From: Microbulbifer litoralis
GTDB taxonomy: Bacteria; Pseudomonadota; Gammaproteobacteria; Pseudomonadales; Cellvibrionaceae
Reading direction: 5' to 3'
Length of the DNA stretch: 64,000 nt
NCBI RefSeq assembly: GCF_023634065.1
Contig: NZ_JALKCV010000007.1
Span: forward strand, 124,001 to 188,000
Of the stretch, positions 38,679-47,869 are shown piece after piece (positions within the stretch are counted from its first letter, which is position 1; each line of letters starts with the position of its first letter). The position numbers and the translations under genes are program-made. Under the pieces are notes generated by a model. The model had not been told where the DNA came from and did not search any database. It saw nothing but the letters and a program-made list of their open reading frames with translations.

Positions 38679-39397
38679 GCAATCGGATTCCAATTCACGT
38701 CTTTCTCTTGGACAACCTCTGGAGGGTGGTTTCCATCTCTGAGTTGTCTCTTTATGACTTCAAGGCGCTTGATAAACGAGGGCCTTCTTAGTGTGTCAGG
38801 AAGGTTAGCTGTAATCCAGTTCTCGTAATTCCAGCAATGTAGCTCTTTATGGACAGGTGCTTTAGGCATAGTGCAGTGATTACGATGCTCTTTCTTGTCT
38901 GGCAAATAGATCCCATTCATGGGATCGTTAATCCCGATTCCAAACTCATGCAGTGTGAGCCTGACATCAAGAATGGCAGCTTGTAACCAACGCCCTTTGC
39001 CGGGAATTATGTGATGGGCTACATGATCAGGACTCGGCCGCGGTTCATCCACGGCCGCCAGGTTTCGGGCCAATACCTTAGTGGGGTGATGAGGCTCTTT
39101 TATAAGATCATCCTCTGACTTGCCTTTGGCTTCATTCCTGTAATCTTCAAGTTCTGAATGCAGTTTGGCTAGAGACTTAAGCCTTACCCGCTCTTTTCTG
39201 AGATGCTTTCTAATCGCTTCCCATTCTGAAATGCGCTTTTTACGATCTTTCTCGACCTCATTGGACGGGGCGCCGTCTGCTATCGCCTTGTGATACTCGT
39301 GGGCGCATTTTTCAAATTCATATACAGCCATCTCGAAGGGAGTGGCGTATCTTGGAGGCGCTTCCGGGGCCCTTGGCTGTTCAAATTTATTTGACAT
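38675..39397 (-). CDS. AHH-family nuclease toxin
   Basis: A 240-residue protein: disordered N-terminus, charged coiled coil at about 25-100, and a C-terminal AHH domain of the HNH/ENDO VII fold: Ala127-His128-His129 in DHVAHHIIPGKG, GIGINDPMNGIYLPDKKEHRNH, then VHKELHCWNYENWI. AHH domains are DNase tips of secreted polymorphic toxins. No secretion signal or delivery domain is fused, so it may be a cargo protein or an orphan tip. Ribosome site AGGAGG. The downstream coupled gene is its likely immunity partner. Confidence 0.85.
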   Translation of the reverse strand: MSNKFEQPRAPEAPPRYATPFEMAVYEFEKCAHEYHKAIADGAPSNEVEKDRKKRISEWEAIRKHLRKERVRLKSLAKLHSELEDYRNEAKGKSEDDLIKEPHHPTKVLARNLAAVDEPRPSPDHVAHHIIPGKGRWLQAAILDVRLTLHEFGIGINDPMNGIYLPDKKEHRNHCTMPKAPVHKELHCWNYENWITANLPDTLRRPSFIKRLEVIKRQLRDGNHPPEVVQEKDVNWNPIA

Positions 39398-39422
39398 TCC
39401 AGCAGTCCTCCTTTACTGAGGA

Positions 39423-39467
39423 ATGGATTCTCCCATGCAGCCAATTGCTGGGGCAAACGTTATAAAT
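39423..39467 (+). repeat. 45-base dispersed motif, copy 2
   Basis: ATGGATTCTCCCATGCAG... matches 35834-35878 at 39 of 45 positions. About 40 bases later ACTCTGATCGGTGTT resembles the right end of the 35.9 kb remnant, so this may be a more decayed relative of it. Confidence 0.8.
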
Positions 39468-39631
39468 GGGAGGTCCAGTTATTTCGACGCAAATTCCAGA
39501 ATGTGACTCTGATCGGTGTTATTTAAAACTCTGGTTTTCCAAAGCTACAAGGCTGCACACCCTTTACCCATCCCCCAGACATGTTAGCCTCACCAGCCTC
39601 CTCTCCTCGTTTGTCTGCCAGCAAGGATGTC

Positions 39632-42600
39632 ATGCCCAGAGATACACTGCCCAAAGGACTCTATGACAGCCTGATAACCCAACGCTTGCGACAACGGCTG
39701 GACGCCTCGGATTTCGAGCCGCAGGTAGAAGACCAGGGCTCGCACGACGCCCACCGCAAGCTGGCCGATGCCCTGGCCGATCAGCTCTCCGAATTGCTCG
39801 CATCGTGGCCGGCAGGTGCCAACGCCGACCACCTGCGGCAGCAGGTCCGGCTGATCAACGAGCTTCTGGTTCACGCCCGGGATCGGCTATCGCAATCCAG
39901 ACAGGTCGACCCAGCCGACCTTCTGGAAGAAGCCCCCAGGCGACTGGTTGCCCTCTCAGAACCCGATCTCCAACCGGACATTCCCAGAATCGGCCTGTCG
40001 CAACCCTGGCTCTTTACCGCCGGTAAGGATTCCCCGGCCCTGTTGCATGAACTGACGGCCGAACTGGCCAACTGCAATCAGGTGGATATTCTGGTGAGCT
40101 TCATCACCGTCTCCGGCGTGCGCAAGATCATCGACGTGCTGCGCCGCATTACCGCGAGCGATGCCCTGGGCAACCATCAGGCCCGGATTCGCGTTCTCAC
40201 CACCACCTACGTGGGTGCCACGGAGCAGAAGGCGCTGGATACCCTGGCCGAACTGCCCAACTGCGAGGTCCGTGTCTCCCTGGATGGCCGCCGTACCCGG
40301 CTGCACGCCAAGGCCTGGCTGTTCGGCCGCGATTCCGGCTTTGGATCGGCCTATGTGGGCAGCGCCAACCTGTCCGGGGCCGCACTCATGGGAGGGCTGG
40401 AATGGACCGTCAAGTTTACCCAAAGCAGCCAGGGGGCCCTGTTCAATCGAGCCAGGGCACACTTCGAGTCCCTCTGGGAAGACGATGAGTTCCAGACCTA
40501 CGACCCGGAGAATGCCGACCACCAGCAGGTCCTCCGCCAGGCGCTCGCCCGCGAGTCAGGAAAACCGGGCCCCATTGCCAACCCGACCTTTTTCGAGCTC
40601 CACCCCAAGCCGTTCCAGCAAGACATCCTCGAACAACTGGAAACCGAGCGATCCCACCACCGGACGCGAAATCTGCTGGTTGCCGCCACCGGTACCGGCA
40701 AGACTGTCATGGCGGCTTTTGATTACCGGTCACATGCGCGGGCCGAGGGCGGTCGGCCGAGATTGCTTTTCGTTGCGCACCGCATCGAGATATTGCAGCA
40801 GGCCCTGGCCACCTACCGGCAGGTGCTGCGAGACCCGGGCTTCGGCGAGCTGCTGTCCGGGCACCATACACCCGATAGTTATCAGCACCTTTTTGCCACC
40901 GTCCAGAGCCTGCACAGCCAGAACCTGATCAACAAACTGGGCCACGATTACTGGCGCGTGGTCGTTATTGACGAATGCCATCATATTGAAGCCCGGCAGT
41001 TCGAGCGCCTTGTTGCCGACATCAGGCCTGCCATTCTTCTCGGATTGACCGCCACACCGGAACGCAAGGATGGTCGGGACATCCTGCGTCATTTTCACAA
41101 CCGTCCCGATGGCACACCGGCCGTTCAACTGCGCCTCTGGCATGCGTTGGACCTCCAGTTGCTGGCACCGTTTGAGTACTATGCCTGCGACGACAGTCAG
41201 GACTATCGTGGCGTCGACTGGTCGAAACCGGCCCTGGAACAACAGCAGCTGAACAACCTGTTGACAGGCAACCATGCGCGCGCGGCCACCGTGATTAACA
41301 ACTGGGAACAGCTGGTGGGCGATATCCACCAATGCCGCGCGCTCGCCTTCTGCGTCACCGTTGCTCATGCCGCGTTCATGACCGAGCAATTCAACCGGGT
41401 GAATATTCCGGCCATGATGGTAACCGGCCAGACCGACGCGGAATCCCGTGAGAGCGCCCGGCGTCGACTCGAAGCGCGCGACATCAATGTGATCGTCACC
41501 GTCGACCTTTATAACGAAGGCGTCGACCTGCCATTTCTCGATACGCTCCTGCTACTGAGACCCACGCAAAGCCTAACAGTTTTTCAGCAGCAAATCGGCC
41601 GTGGCCTGCGGTTGTTTGAAGGCAAAGAAAACTGCCTGATTCTGGATTTTGTGGGCCTGTTCCAGGAGAGTTTCCGTTTCGATGTGCTCTACCGGTCGAT
41701 TACCGGCCTGTCACGTCGAGAAATTCTCGATGGGGTCGAAAAGGGGTTCGGCAAGTTGCCATCCGGCTGCCACATTCAGTTACAGAAACAGACACGCGAA
41801 CAGGTGCTGAAAAGCCTGAAGACCGCTGTCAATCAAAACTGGCGACGCCTGAAAACAGAGCTGCGTACCTACACAGCATTGCACGGCACAGCTGAGTTAA
41901 CCCTGGGCCATTTTATCCACGACCAGCAACTGGAACTGGCCGACATCTACACCCAGGGGGCCGGCAAGAACCGCGGCTGGGTAAATCTGCAGCGGGCAAC
42001 GGGCCTACTGGATCAGAGCCCACCGGCGGAAGAGGAGAGCTATTTCAGCCGCCGCTTCAGCAGCCTGCTGCATATCGACGACGTCGACCAACTGCAATTG
42101 CTGGAGCGCCTCGCCGAACGGCCGGAAAGCTATAAGGTGGAGTCCAGGCAGGAGCGCCTTCGCCTGCAGATGCTGGCCTACCAGATTGACAGCCATGACC
42201 GCCAGACCGGGACCGTCGAGACCTTTCTGCAACGACTTGCGGCCGCACCAAACTGCTGCCGTGAGCTGGGCGAGCTTGCCAACTGCCTGGAGGCCAGCGC
42301 CCATACGCACTACCAACCCTTGCCCGGGTTCGAGGATACGCCCCTGAAGCTGCACGGTCGTTACAGCCGCCGCGAGATCCTGACAGCGGTCGGCTTTCTG
42401 ACGGCAAGACGGCGCAAAAGCTCACGGGAGGGCATGGTGCGCCTGTTTGAGCGAAACACCGAGCTGATGTTTGTAACCCTCGACAAATCGTCTGCCCGGC
42501 ATGAGGGTGTGGCTTACGAAGACTATGCAATCAGTCCGGAGCTGTTCCACTGGCAAAGCCAGAACAGCGCCGGACCGGAGACAGCTGCCGGGCGGCGCTA

Positions 42601-42802
42601 TATCGAAATGGGGGACGGGCCGGACAAGCCGTGGACCTTCCAGCTATTCGTACAGGAAACCAAGAACCATGCCTTCCGAGCCTGCGGCCCGGTTACCTTC
42701 GTGAGCTACCGGGGTGAGAAGCCCATGAGTATCACCTGGAAACTAACAAACCCGCTGCCTCCGAGCCTCTATGAGGCCTTCAGTGTTTTGAGAGGGCAGT
42801 AA
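39632..42802 (+). CDS. PLD nuclease - SF2 helicase - DUF3427 protein
   Basis: A 1056-residue multidomain protein. About residues 130-265: phospholipase-D-like nuclease with one visible HxK(x)nN set (LHAKAWLFG at His225, GSANLSG). About 320-650: SF2 helicase with Walker A ATGTGKT near 352, DECH near 447, LTATPER, and QQIGRGLR for motif VI. C-terminal 350 residues match the DUF3427 type. Such fusions lie in defence islands. ATG 39632 is preferred to 39581 because AAGGA precedes it. It is divergent in codon style from the AT-rich operon that follows. Confidence 0.85.
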   Translation: MPRDTLPKGLYDSLITQRLRQRLDASDFEPQVEDQGSHDAHRKLADALADQLSELLASWPAGANADHLRQQVRLINELLVHARDRLSQSRQVDPADLLEEAPRRLVALSEPDLQPDIPRIGLSQPWLFTAGKDSPALLHELTAELANCNQVDILVSFITVSGVRKIIDVLRRITASDALGNHQARIRVLTTTYVGATEQKALDTLAELPNCEVRVSLDGRRTRLHAKAWLFGRDSGFGSAYVGSANLSGAALMGGLEWTVKFTQSSQGALFNRARAHFESLWEDDEFQTYDPENADHQQVLRQALARESGKPGPIANPTFFELHPKPFQQDILEQLETERSHHRTRNLLVAATGTGKTVMAAFDYRSHARAEGGRPRLLFVAHRIEILQQALATYRQVLRDPGFGELLSGHHTPDSYQHLFATVQSLHSQNLINKLGHDYWRVVVIDECHHIEARQFERLVADIRPAILLGLTATPERKDGRDILRHFHNRPDGTPAVQLRLWHALDLQLLAPFEYYACDDSQDYRGVDWSKPALEQQQLNNLLTGNHARAATVINNWEQLVGDIHQCRALAFCVTVAHAAFMTEQFNRVNIPAMMVTGQTDAESRESARRRLEARDINVIVTVDLYNEGVDLPFLDTLLLLRPTQSLTVFQQQIGRGLRLFEGKENCLILDFVGLFQESFRFDVLYRSITGLSRREILDGVEKGFGKLPSGCHIQLQKQTREQVLKSLKTAVNQNWRRLKTELRTYTALHGTAELTLGHFIHDQQLELADIYTQGAGKNRGWVNLQRATGLLDQSPPAEEESYFSRRFSSLLHIDDVDQLQLLERLAERPESYKVESRQERLRLQMLAYQIDSHDRQTGTVETFLQRLAAAPNCCRELGELANCLEASAHTHYQPLPGFEDTPLKLHGRYSRREILTAVGFLTARRRKSSREGMVRLFERNTELMFVTLDKSSARHEGVAYEDYAISPELFHWQSQNSAGPETAAGRRYIEMGDGPDKPWTFQLFVQETKNHAFRACGPVTFVSYRGEKPMSITWKLTNPLPPSLYEAFSVLRGQ

Positions 42803-42833
42803 TGTCACTTGCGGCTGCACTCTGGGTCAGAGC

Positions 42834-42890
42834 AGAATTATGACGTCCGTTTATTTAGATGGTTACTGTGTCAATACTTTACTCTGACCC
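42834..42890. mobile_element. Short element with GGGTCAGAG / CTCTGACCC ends
   Basis: Perfect 9-base terminal inverted repeat around an AT-rich 39-base core, starting 32 bases after the helicase stop. It is the same end type as 35880-36028 and looks like a minimal non-autonomous copy. Confidence 0.6.
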
Positions 42891-43089
42891 CAATATTCCT
42901 TAGTCGCTCAGTAGTAAGATCTAGGCACGCTGTGCGAGACTGCGCCGAGTATTAGAAGCTCGCAACCAACTGGAAAGTTCATCTCTATCTTCGATTGATA
43001 CCGAATATGTGCTGTGTGGTCTGGCCATCGGCAAAGAATAGCATGATTGCTGGTGCGAATTAACCGTACGGCACACTAGCTGGCCATTT

Positions 43090-44451
43090 TTAGGGTTCCA
43101 CCATTGTAGAAGTGGAAAATTTTTCGAGTAGTACTTTGCTCGGATGATTTGCTAATGACACCAACTTGTTTGCGATAGCTACTGGCACTATTGCATCATC
43201 ATACATGTCACATTTAAGATTTTGGATATTTAAAAGAACAATATCCAAATTGGCATAGTCTGCTTTCTGAGGGTTTAGGATTGAACCCTTGCCTGGAACT
43301 GGGACGGTAAGCACTAATATTTGACCGTCTTTGGAGTGGAAAATTACTTTGCCGCTGTAATATGATGTACTTCCGTAATGCATTCTTAAAGGGTCGCCAG
43401 GAACAATGTACTTATAGATATAGCTGTTGTCGAGTAGTATGTATTTCCCTTTAGGTAGTACAGGTTCTCCTGTAGGTGGGGCAGAAATTTCCTGCGCATG
43501 CTCCACAAATGGGCCACTTTTCTCCAGGCCAACAATGAACAGGTTGTTGGTTTGTAGTAGATGATTGCAAAGATTGCGCATCGGAGTATGCATATTGGCT
43601 GTTTGCCCGGAAAAGCTTAAAGGGCCGTCGGCAATAAAGAGAAACTCATTTAACAGCCGCTTCTGGTGCTTTAGGATAAAGCGTATAAAGTGGACGAGGA
43701 TCAGCTGTTCTATGAGCCTTGTTAGGTATCCCAAAATTCCACCAGCTCCATGCTCCTCGTCAACGGCTTCGTGAAACCGGAACACGTCGGTGAGATAGAC
43801 TGTTCCGTCAGGAGAGTCGAACGTGTAGTCTGAATTGATTGATTTTCGGTTTAGAATGAATTCTCCCGTGCCGGCATCTAAATTCGGATTGCTGGCTAGA
43901 GAATAGCTGTCAAGTGGCTTATTTCTATATTCTTCAAATACGAACCACTTCAAGGTTTCCATGAAGCTCATTCTATCTCGTTCTTTTATAAAGAAATCAT
44001 AAATTGTTTTACGAATAGAATTCTTTAGAGAAGACTCTGATTTGGAGACGATGTTTTTGATCGGTATTGCAAGTTTCAAGCGTTGCAAGTTGTGCAGTTT
44101 TTGCATATCTTCAGGAAAAATATAGGGCTTTTCCGATAAGCTTTCCAGGTCCTCTACATTAAAAAGTACTGCGCCAAACTGAAAGAATGCGAACTGGGCG
44201 CTTGGAAAGTTCTTTTTTACCTCGACGGTTGTATAACTGCCATCAACAGCAAGTATGTGTTTTATAGGGTTGTCGATATCTTTCTTGAGTGTTTCGAAGC
44301 TATCCGTATCACTCTCTTCGATATCAGAACAATCCTTTGGAAGGGTGCACTTGCTTATGAAATCTTTGATAAACGGGTCGTTGATGATGTGGGTATGGTT
44401 AATCTTTGCCGCCCACTCGTTAGGCTTATGGCTTCTGCTCGTAGTGCCCAT
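43090..44451 (-). CDS. NurA-domain nuclease
   Basis: A 453-residue protein with the NurA nuclease signature: HILAVDGSYTTVEV near residue 66 (the metal-binding AVDGS motif), FRFHEAVDEEHG, FLFIADGPLSFSGQ near 270 and a later SYIYKYI segment. NurA is a 5'-3' exonuclease that works with the hexameric translocase HerA. Here its ATG lies 2 bases after the HerA stop, so the two are coupled. Base composition is AT-rich and unlike the core genome, which points to acquisition. Confidence 0.85.
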   Translation of the reverse strand: MGTTSRSHKPNEWAAKINHTHIINDPFIKDFISKCTLPKDCSDIEESDTDSFETLKKDIDNPIKHILAVDGSYTTVEVKKNFPSAQFAFFQFGAVLFNVEDLESLSEKPYIFPEDMQKLHNLQRLKLAIPIKNIVSKSESSLKNSIRKTIYDFFIKERDRMSFMETLKWFVFEEYRNKPLDSYSLASNPNLDAGTGEFILNRKSINSDYTFDSPDGTVYLTDVFRFHEAVDEEHGAGGILGYLTRLIEQLILVHFIRFILKHQKRLLNEFLFIADGPLSFSGQTANMHTPMRNLCNHLLQTNNLFIVGLEKSGPFVEHAQEISAPPTGEPVLPKGKYILLDNSYIYKYIVPGDPLRMHYGSTSYYSGKVIFHSKDGQILVLTVPVPGKGSILNPQKADYANLDIVLLNIQNLKCDMYDDAIVPVAIANKLVSLANHPSKVLLEKFSTSTMVEP

Positions 44452-44453
44452 AT

Positions 44454-46535
44454 TCAGCCCCCCCTGTTAGCCAAGAAGCGGTCGATTTGTACGGGAACAA
44501 CAAAAGGGTTGGTGTATGTCTTCATGCGCACAAAGCCTTTGTCATTCCCCGAGCTGAATTTTAGAAGCGAAGTTATGAAATCGGAGAAGTCATAATACTT
44601 CCTTAACTCCTTGAGTTCGTCTTCATTGTTCAGGTGGGCGATAAACCAGTTTTGTGTGTTCTTGAGAATATTAGCACTAATAGAGCTGACTTCCTGGGTG
44701 GCATATGTCATACCAAGGTTAAGTTTCGCGCCCTCTTTGGCAAGACGACTGTAGATGTCACTAAGGTCTTTATCCTCTTTTTTGGGGAATAGGTTGTGCG
44801 CTTCCTCAAAATAGAATTGTATATGATTACTTGCCTTCGTTTTAGTAAACCTATCCATGGAGTCTTCAAAAATCTTTCGTGTGATCTTTTCGGAGTAAAG
44901 GTTTCGTATTTTTTCTTCCCCTTGTGATAGATCTATAATTATGATCCTTCCATTTCGTAGCGCAGTGAGGATTTCGACTTCAAACGAAGAGCTAGATAAA
45001 TTTGTGTGTAATCCTTGGAATTGCCGAAAAAGGCGAAAACCGCTATAACTTGCTTGTTTTCCTGGTCCGGGCTTTCGAGTAAGAAAAGTCAGGAGTGCAA
45101 TCATGTCCTCATCAAAAAAATCTTTTTCTTTTTTTTGACGATAATCATCGAACTTTTGACGGTGTTCATCATCGGCCATCGCGTCAAATACGTCTTTAAA
45201 CCAAATTGTCGCTTGATCTAAATTTAGTCCCTCATGAGGAGATAAATTTGGCACAATTTGATTTACAGTTTTTGCATCTCCGAAAAATTTCACTTGGCTT
45301 TTATTTGGAGGCAGCTTAAATCCAGCCTCATGTAGGCAGCACTTATAGATCGCCACTTTCTTATCGTAAGCAATAGCAGCGTGCCGTTCATCGCTAGTCT
45401 TTTCTCCTGGTGATTTCCTGTAGTTCTCTGGCTCTGTAAGGTCAACGGTGCAAAAGCTTTTGATATAAGTACTTGCCTGGTCAGCGAGACCAGTTGTGAT
45501 TAATTTGAAGCCAGCCTGAAGTTCGTTGTAGAAGTTGACCTTTAAGACCTTAAATCCTTTGTCTGTTTTATCAACTATTGAGTATCGCTCTACTTGATCC
45601 TCATACAACTCAAATATAGCTGTACCCTCGTCTTGGAGGTTTGGGTTGGCATATTCACCATTTACATCGAAAACGATTTGACCGACTGGGAACTGTGGTG
45701 ATCCTTCGTCGGTGAAGGGGGGCAGCTCATTAGTCGAATTAGATAACGTGCAGTTTTGAGCTTTGCGAGAAATCTCTGCTGTCGCTTCAATGATCTTTTT
45801 TATGGTGTTCGACTTACCCGTTCGTGTCATGCCGAAAGCGGCGGTGCGCTTACCGACGAAATCCTGTGGACAAATATAAACCTCTACATCGTCTATAGTT
45901 GACTGGAATCTCCTGCTGGAGCTGTATCGTATGGCGCCTATTTTGAACTCATTTTCGTTACCGGCGACAATGCTGCCGTCACGCTGGTTTACTATTTCTC
46001 GCAATACAGAATCAGTAGCTTTGTACACGCTGTAGTTATTTGCGGAGTAAAAGTTTTCAAGATCCGCCCCGAACTCAAGAGTTTCTAATACAGTCTTTTC
46101 GCCATCTCGATCGACCTCTTTTTTTAGCTTATAGAAAGCCCCAAGAACTCGGCACTGAAGACCAGAAAAACTGAACTCATATCGAGTGAAATCGTCGAGT
46201 TTGCTACTTCTGTTGTTGCCAGCTCGGCCGCTGATATCGGAGCCATCTTTGTAGTATTCAATCATGGAGCTCACAACATCATTATCGGTTGGCAACTTTG
46301 ATGGTGTAAGAGCACGGAGAAGTACTGCCTCCTCAACGCCATCTTCACCGTCATAAAAAGCCAAAAGAAATGCTCCTTGTGGTATACCCTTAACCCGGTG
46401 CTTCCAGGCATCTGAAACAAGTACCTGTGCATTTTCATAATCTAAATAGAAGGGGCGACCAATGAAATTATCGTTGTTTCGCCCTTCTTTGAATATATCG
46501 ACATCTAAAATTTCTCTAAGCTTTTGCTCTAACAC
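44454..46535 (-). CDS. HerA-type hexameric DNA translocase
   Basis: A 693-residue FtsK/HerA-clade ATPase. N-terminal HAS-barrel-like region to about residue 200, Walker A GMTRTGKS at 235-242 (AAFGMTRTGKSNTIKKIIE), a VGQIVFDVNGEY strand, Walker B region HIQFYFEEAHNLFP near 580 and the sensor/Arg finger segment SRLAKEGAKLNLGMTYATQEVSSIS. It should load DNA into the NurA nuclease. GTG start at 46535 with AGGAGC upstream; it overlaps the end of the methyltransferase gene by 20 bases, and NurA follows at once. Confidence 0.9.
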   Translation of the reverse strand: MLEQKLREILDVDIFKEGRNNDNFIGRPFYLDYENAQVLVSDAWKHRVKGIPQGAFLLAFYDGEDGVEEAVLLRALTPSKLPTDNDVVSSMIEYYKDGSDISGRAGNNRSSKLDDFTRYEFSFSGLQCRVLGAFYKLKKEVDRDGEKTVLETLEFGADLENFYSANNYSVYKATDSVLREIVNQRDGSIVAGNENEFKIGAIRYSSSRRFQSTIDDVEVYICPQDFVGKRTAAFGMTRTGKSNTIKKIIEATAEISRKAQNCTLSNSTNELPPFTDEGSPQFPVGQIVFDVNGEYANPNLQDEGTAIFELYEDQVERYSIVDKTDKGFKVLKVNFYNELQAGFKLITTGLADQASTYIKSFCTVDLTEPENYRKSPGEKTSDERHAAIAYDKKVAIYKCCLHEAGFKLPPNKSQVKFFGDAKTVNQIVPNLSPHEGLNLDQATIWFKDVFDAMADDEHRQKFDDYRQKKEKDFFDEDMIALLTFLTRKPGPGKQASYSGFRLFRQFQGLHTNLSSSSFEVEILTALRNGRIIIIDLSQGEEKIRNLYSEKITRKIFEDSMDRFTKTKASNHIQFYFEEAHNLFPKKEDKDLSDIYSRLAKEGAKLNLGMTYATQEVSSISANILKNTQNWFIAHLNNEDELKELRKYYDFSDFITSLLKFSSGNDKGFVRMKTYTNPFVVPVQIDRFLANRGG

Positions 46536-47529
46536 GCTCTGCTCCTGTTTCGGCGAATATCTCTAATTTAGAATCCAAGCTTGGCTCTTCGAATCGAATT
46601 ATAGAGTCGTAAGCGTAATCCTCGTTTGCTTCTACTGAAATCCATCTTCTCTTAAGTCTTTCAGCGAAATATCCAGTTGTGTTACTGCCTGCAAATGGAT
46701 CGAGAATCAGATCGTTTTCTTCAGTAAGGAATTCTGTGAAGAAATTGATCAGGCCACCGTGCATGCGCGCAGGATGAGGAGTGATATTCTCCTTTCTGCA
46801 TCTTTTGAAGTAGTAATCGTTTGAGTTGGTATTGGAAAGGCTAAGCACATTGTGTGGTAAGCGAACATCGCGACTGGAGTCGATAGGATCTAACTCGAAG
46901 AGGTTGTGGGCGATGCTACCCCCATTATCCCTCGCGAACGCTGTGTCGCTAATGCCGTGCTCTGATGGACGCTTTCCTGCATTGAACTTCTTTGTTTTGA
47001 TCAACCGCTCCATTTTTTTGGAATAAGGGCGCAGTACTTTTGAGTTGTCGGCTTTCGGGAAGTCGTTCTTCGCAATCCACCAAACGTGTGTGTAACTATC
47101 GACAGTTCGAATGCGATTGACAGTTACCCATTGGGCTGGCGACGGAAGGCGAGACGGGTTATAGCAAATAAATTCCTGAATTAAACGCAAATCGGCTTCA
47201 GGGTTCTTAACTAAGCCAAGCAAGCATTCTAAGTGAAGCAGCGACTGCACAGGACGTCCTGGTTCCCAGGCATTGCCAATCTCGATAACAAGAGAGCCAT
47301 CATCAGCAAGCAAATCTGAAAATATTGGTGCGAGTTCCATGAACCAGTTATAGTAATCCTTGCCCTGAAGGTTTCCATATCGTTTTTTGTTATTTAAGGG
47401 GAAAGGTGGTGATGTAATGATTAAGTTAAATTTATTTTTATAGTATCGGCGCAAGTAAGACCTAGACAATTCAACTGAATCGCCAATATACAGTTTTCCG
47501 AGTTTAGTTTTATATAGTTCTTTCTTCAT
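46516..47529 (-). CDS. Beta-class DNA methyltransferase (likely N4-cytosine)
   Basis: A 337-residue methyltransferase. Catalytic motif TSPPF lies early (residues 39-43) and the S-adenosylmethionine motif I, ILDPFAGSNTTG, lies late (about 275), which is the beta-class order. TSPPF rather than DPPY favours N4-cytosine. The middle holds the variable target-recognition region (HGISDTAFARDNGG...LPHNVLSLSNTNSNDYYFK). First gene in the operon with HerA and NurA. No restriction endonuclease is fused or adjacent, so HerA-NurA is the candidate effector. Confidence 0.9.
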   Translation of the reverse strand: MKKELYKTKLGKLYIGDSVELSRSYLRRYYKNKFNLIITSPPFPLNNKKRYGNLQGKDYYNWFMELAPIFSDLLADDGSLVIEIGNAWEPGRPVQSLLHLECLLGLVKNPEADLRLIQEFICYNPSRLPSPAQWVTVNRIRTVDSYTHVWWIAKNDFPKADNSKVLRPYSKKMERLIKTKKFNAGKRPSEHGISDTAFARDNGGSIAHNLFELDPIDSSRDVRLPHNVLSLSNTNSNDYYFKRCRKENITPHPARMHGGLINFFTEFLTEENDLILDPFAGSNTTGYFAERLKRRWISVEANEDYAYDSIIRFEEPSLDSKLEIFAETGAERVRAKA

Positions 47530-47869
47530 TACACATCGTCTTTTTGAATAGTTCAGGAAGATTCTTCCTTCTCTTTGCGTTTCTTGTGATTCGGCTTACG
47601 AGACTGTAGAAAACGCCGGCCTCTATCGTCAGGTTATATCTTACCTACGAGATCGCGCATCTATGTGACTCATGGCTTGCTTTGCAGCTCGAAAAGCATT
47701 TCAACGCTCTCTCCGTACGAAAAGTTAGTTTCATTAAGAGTCACCCGAGTTTTTTACAGCCTGAATGTAGCCCTCACATGCGAACAATGCTATGCACCTT
47801 TGTACAAGATTGGAAGCGGCAGAGTCTAATACAAAGGTCATAACGTTGGCACTTCCCCTGCAGCGCTGG
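47530..47869. other. Intergenic region upstream of the methyltransferase operon
   Basis: 340 AT-rich bases between the PIN gene stop and the methyltransferase start, all minus-strand genes. No gene or repeat is recognised. It probably holds the operon promoter. Confidence 0.5.
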
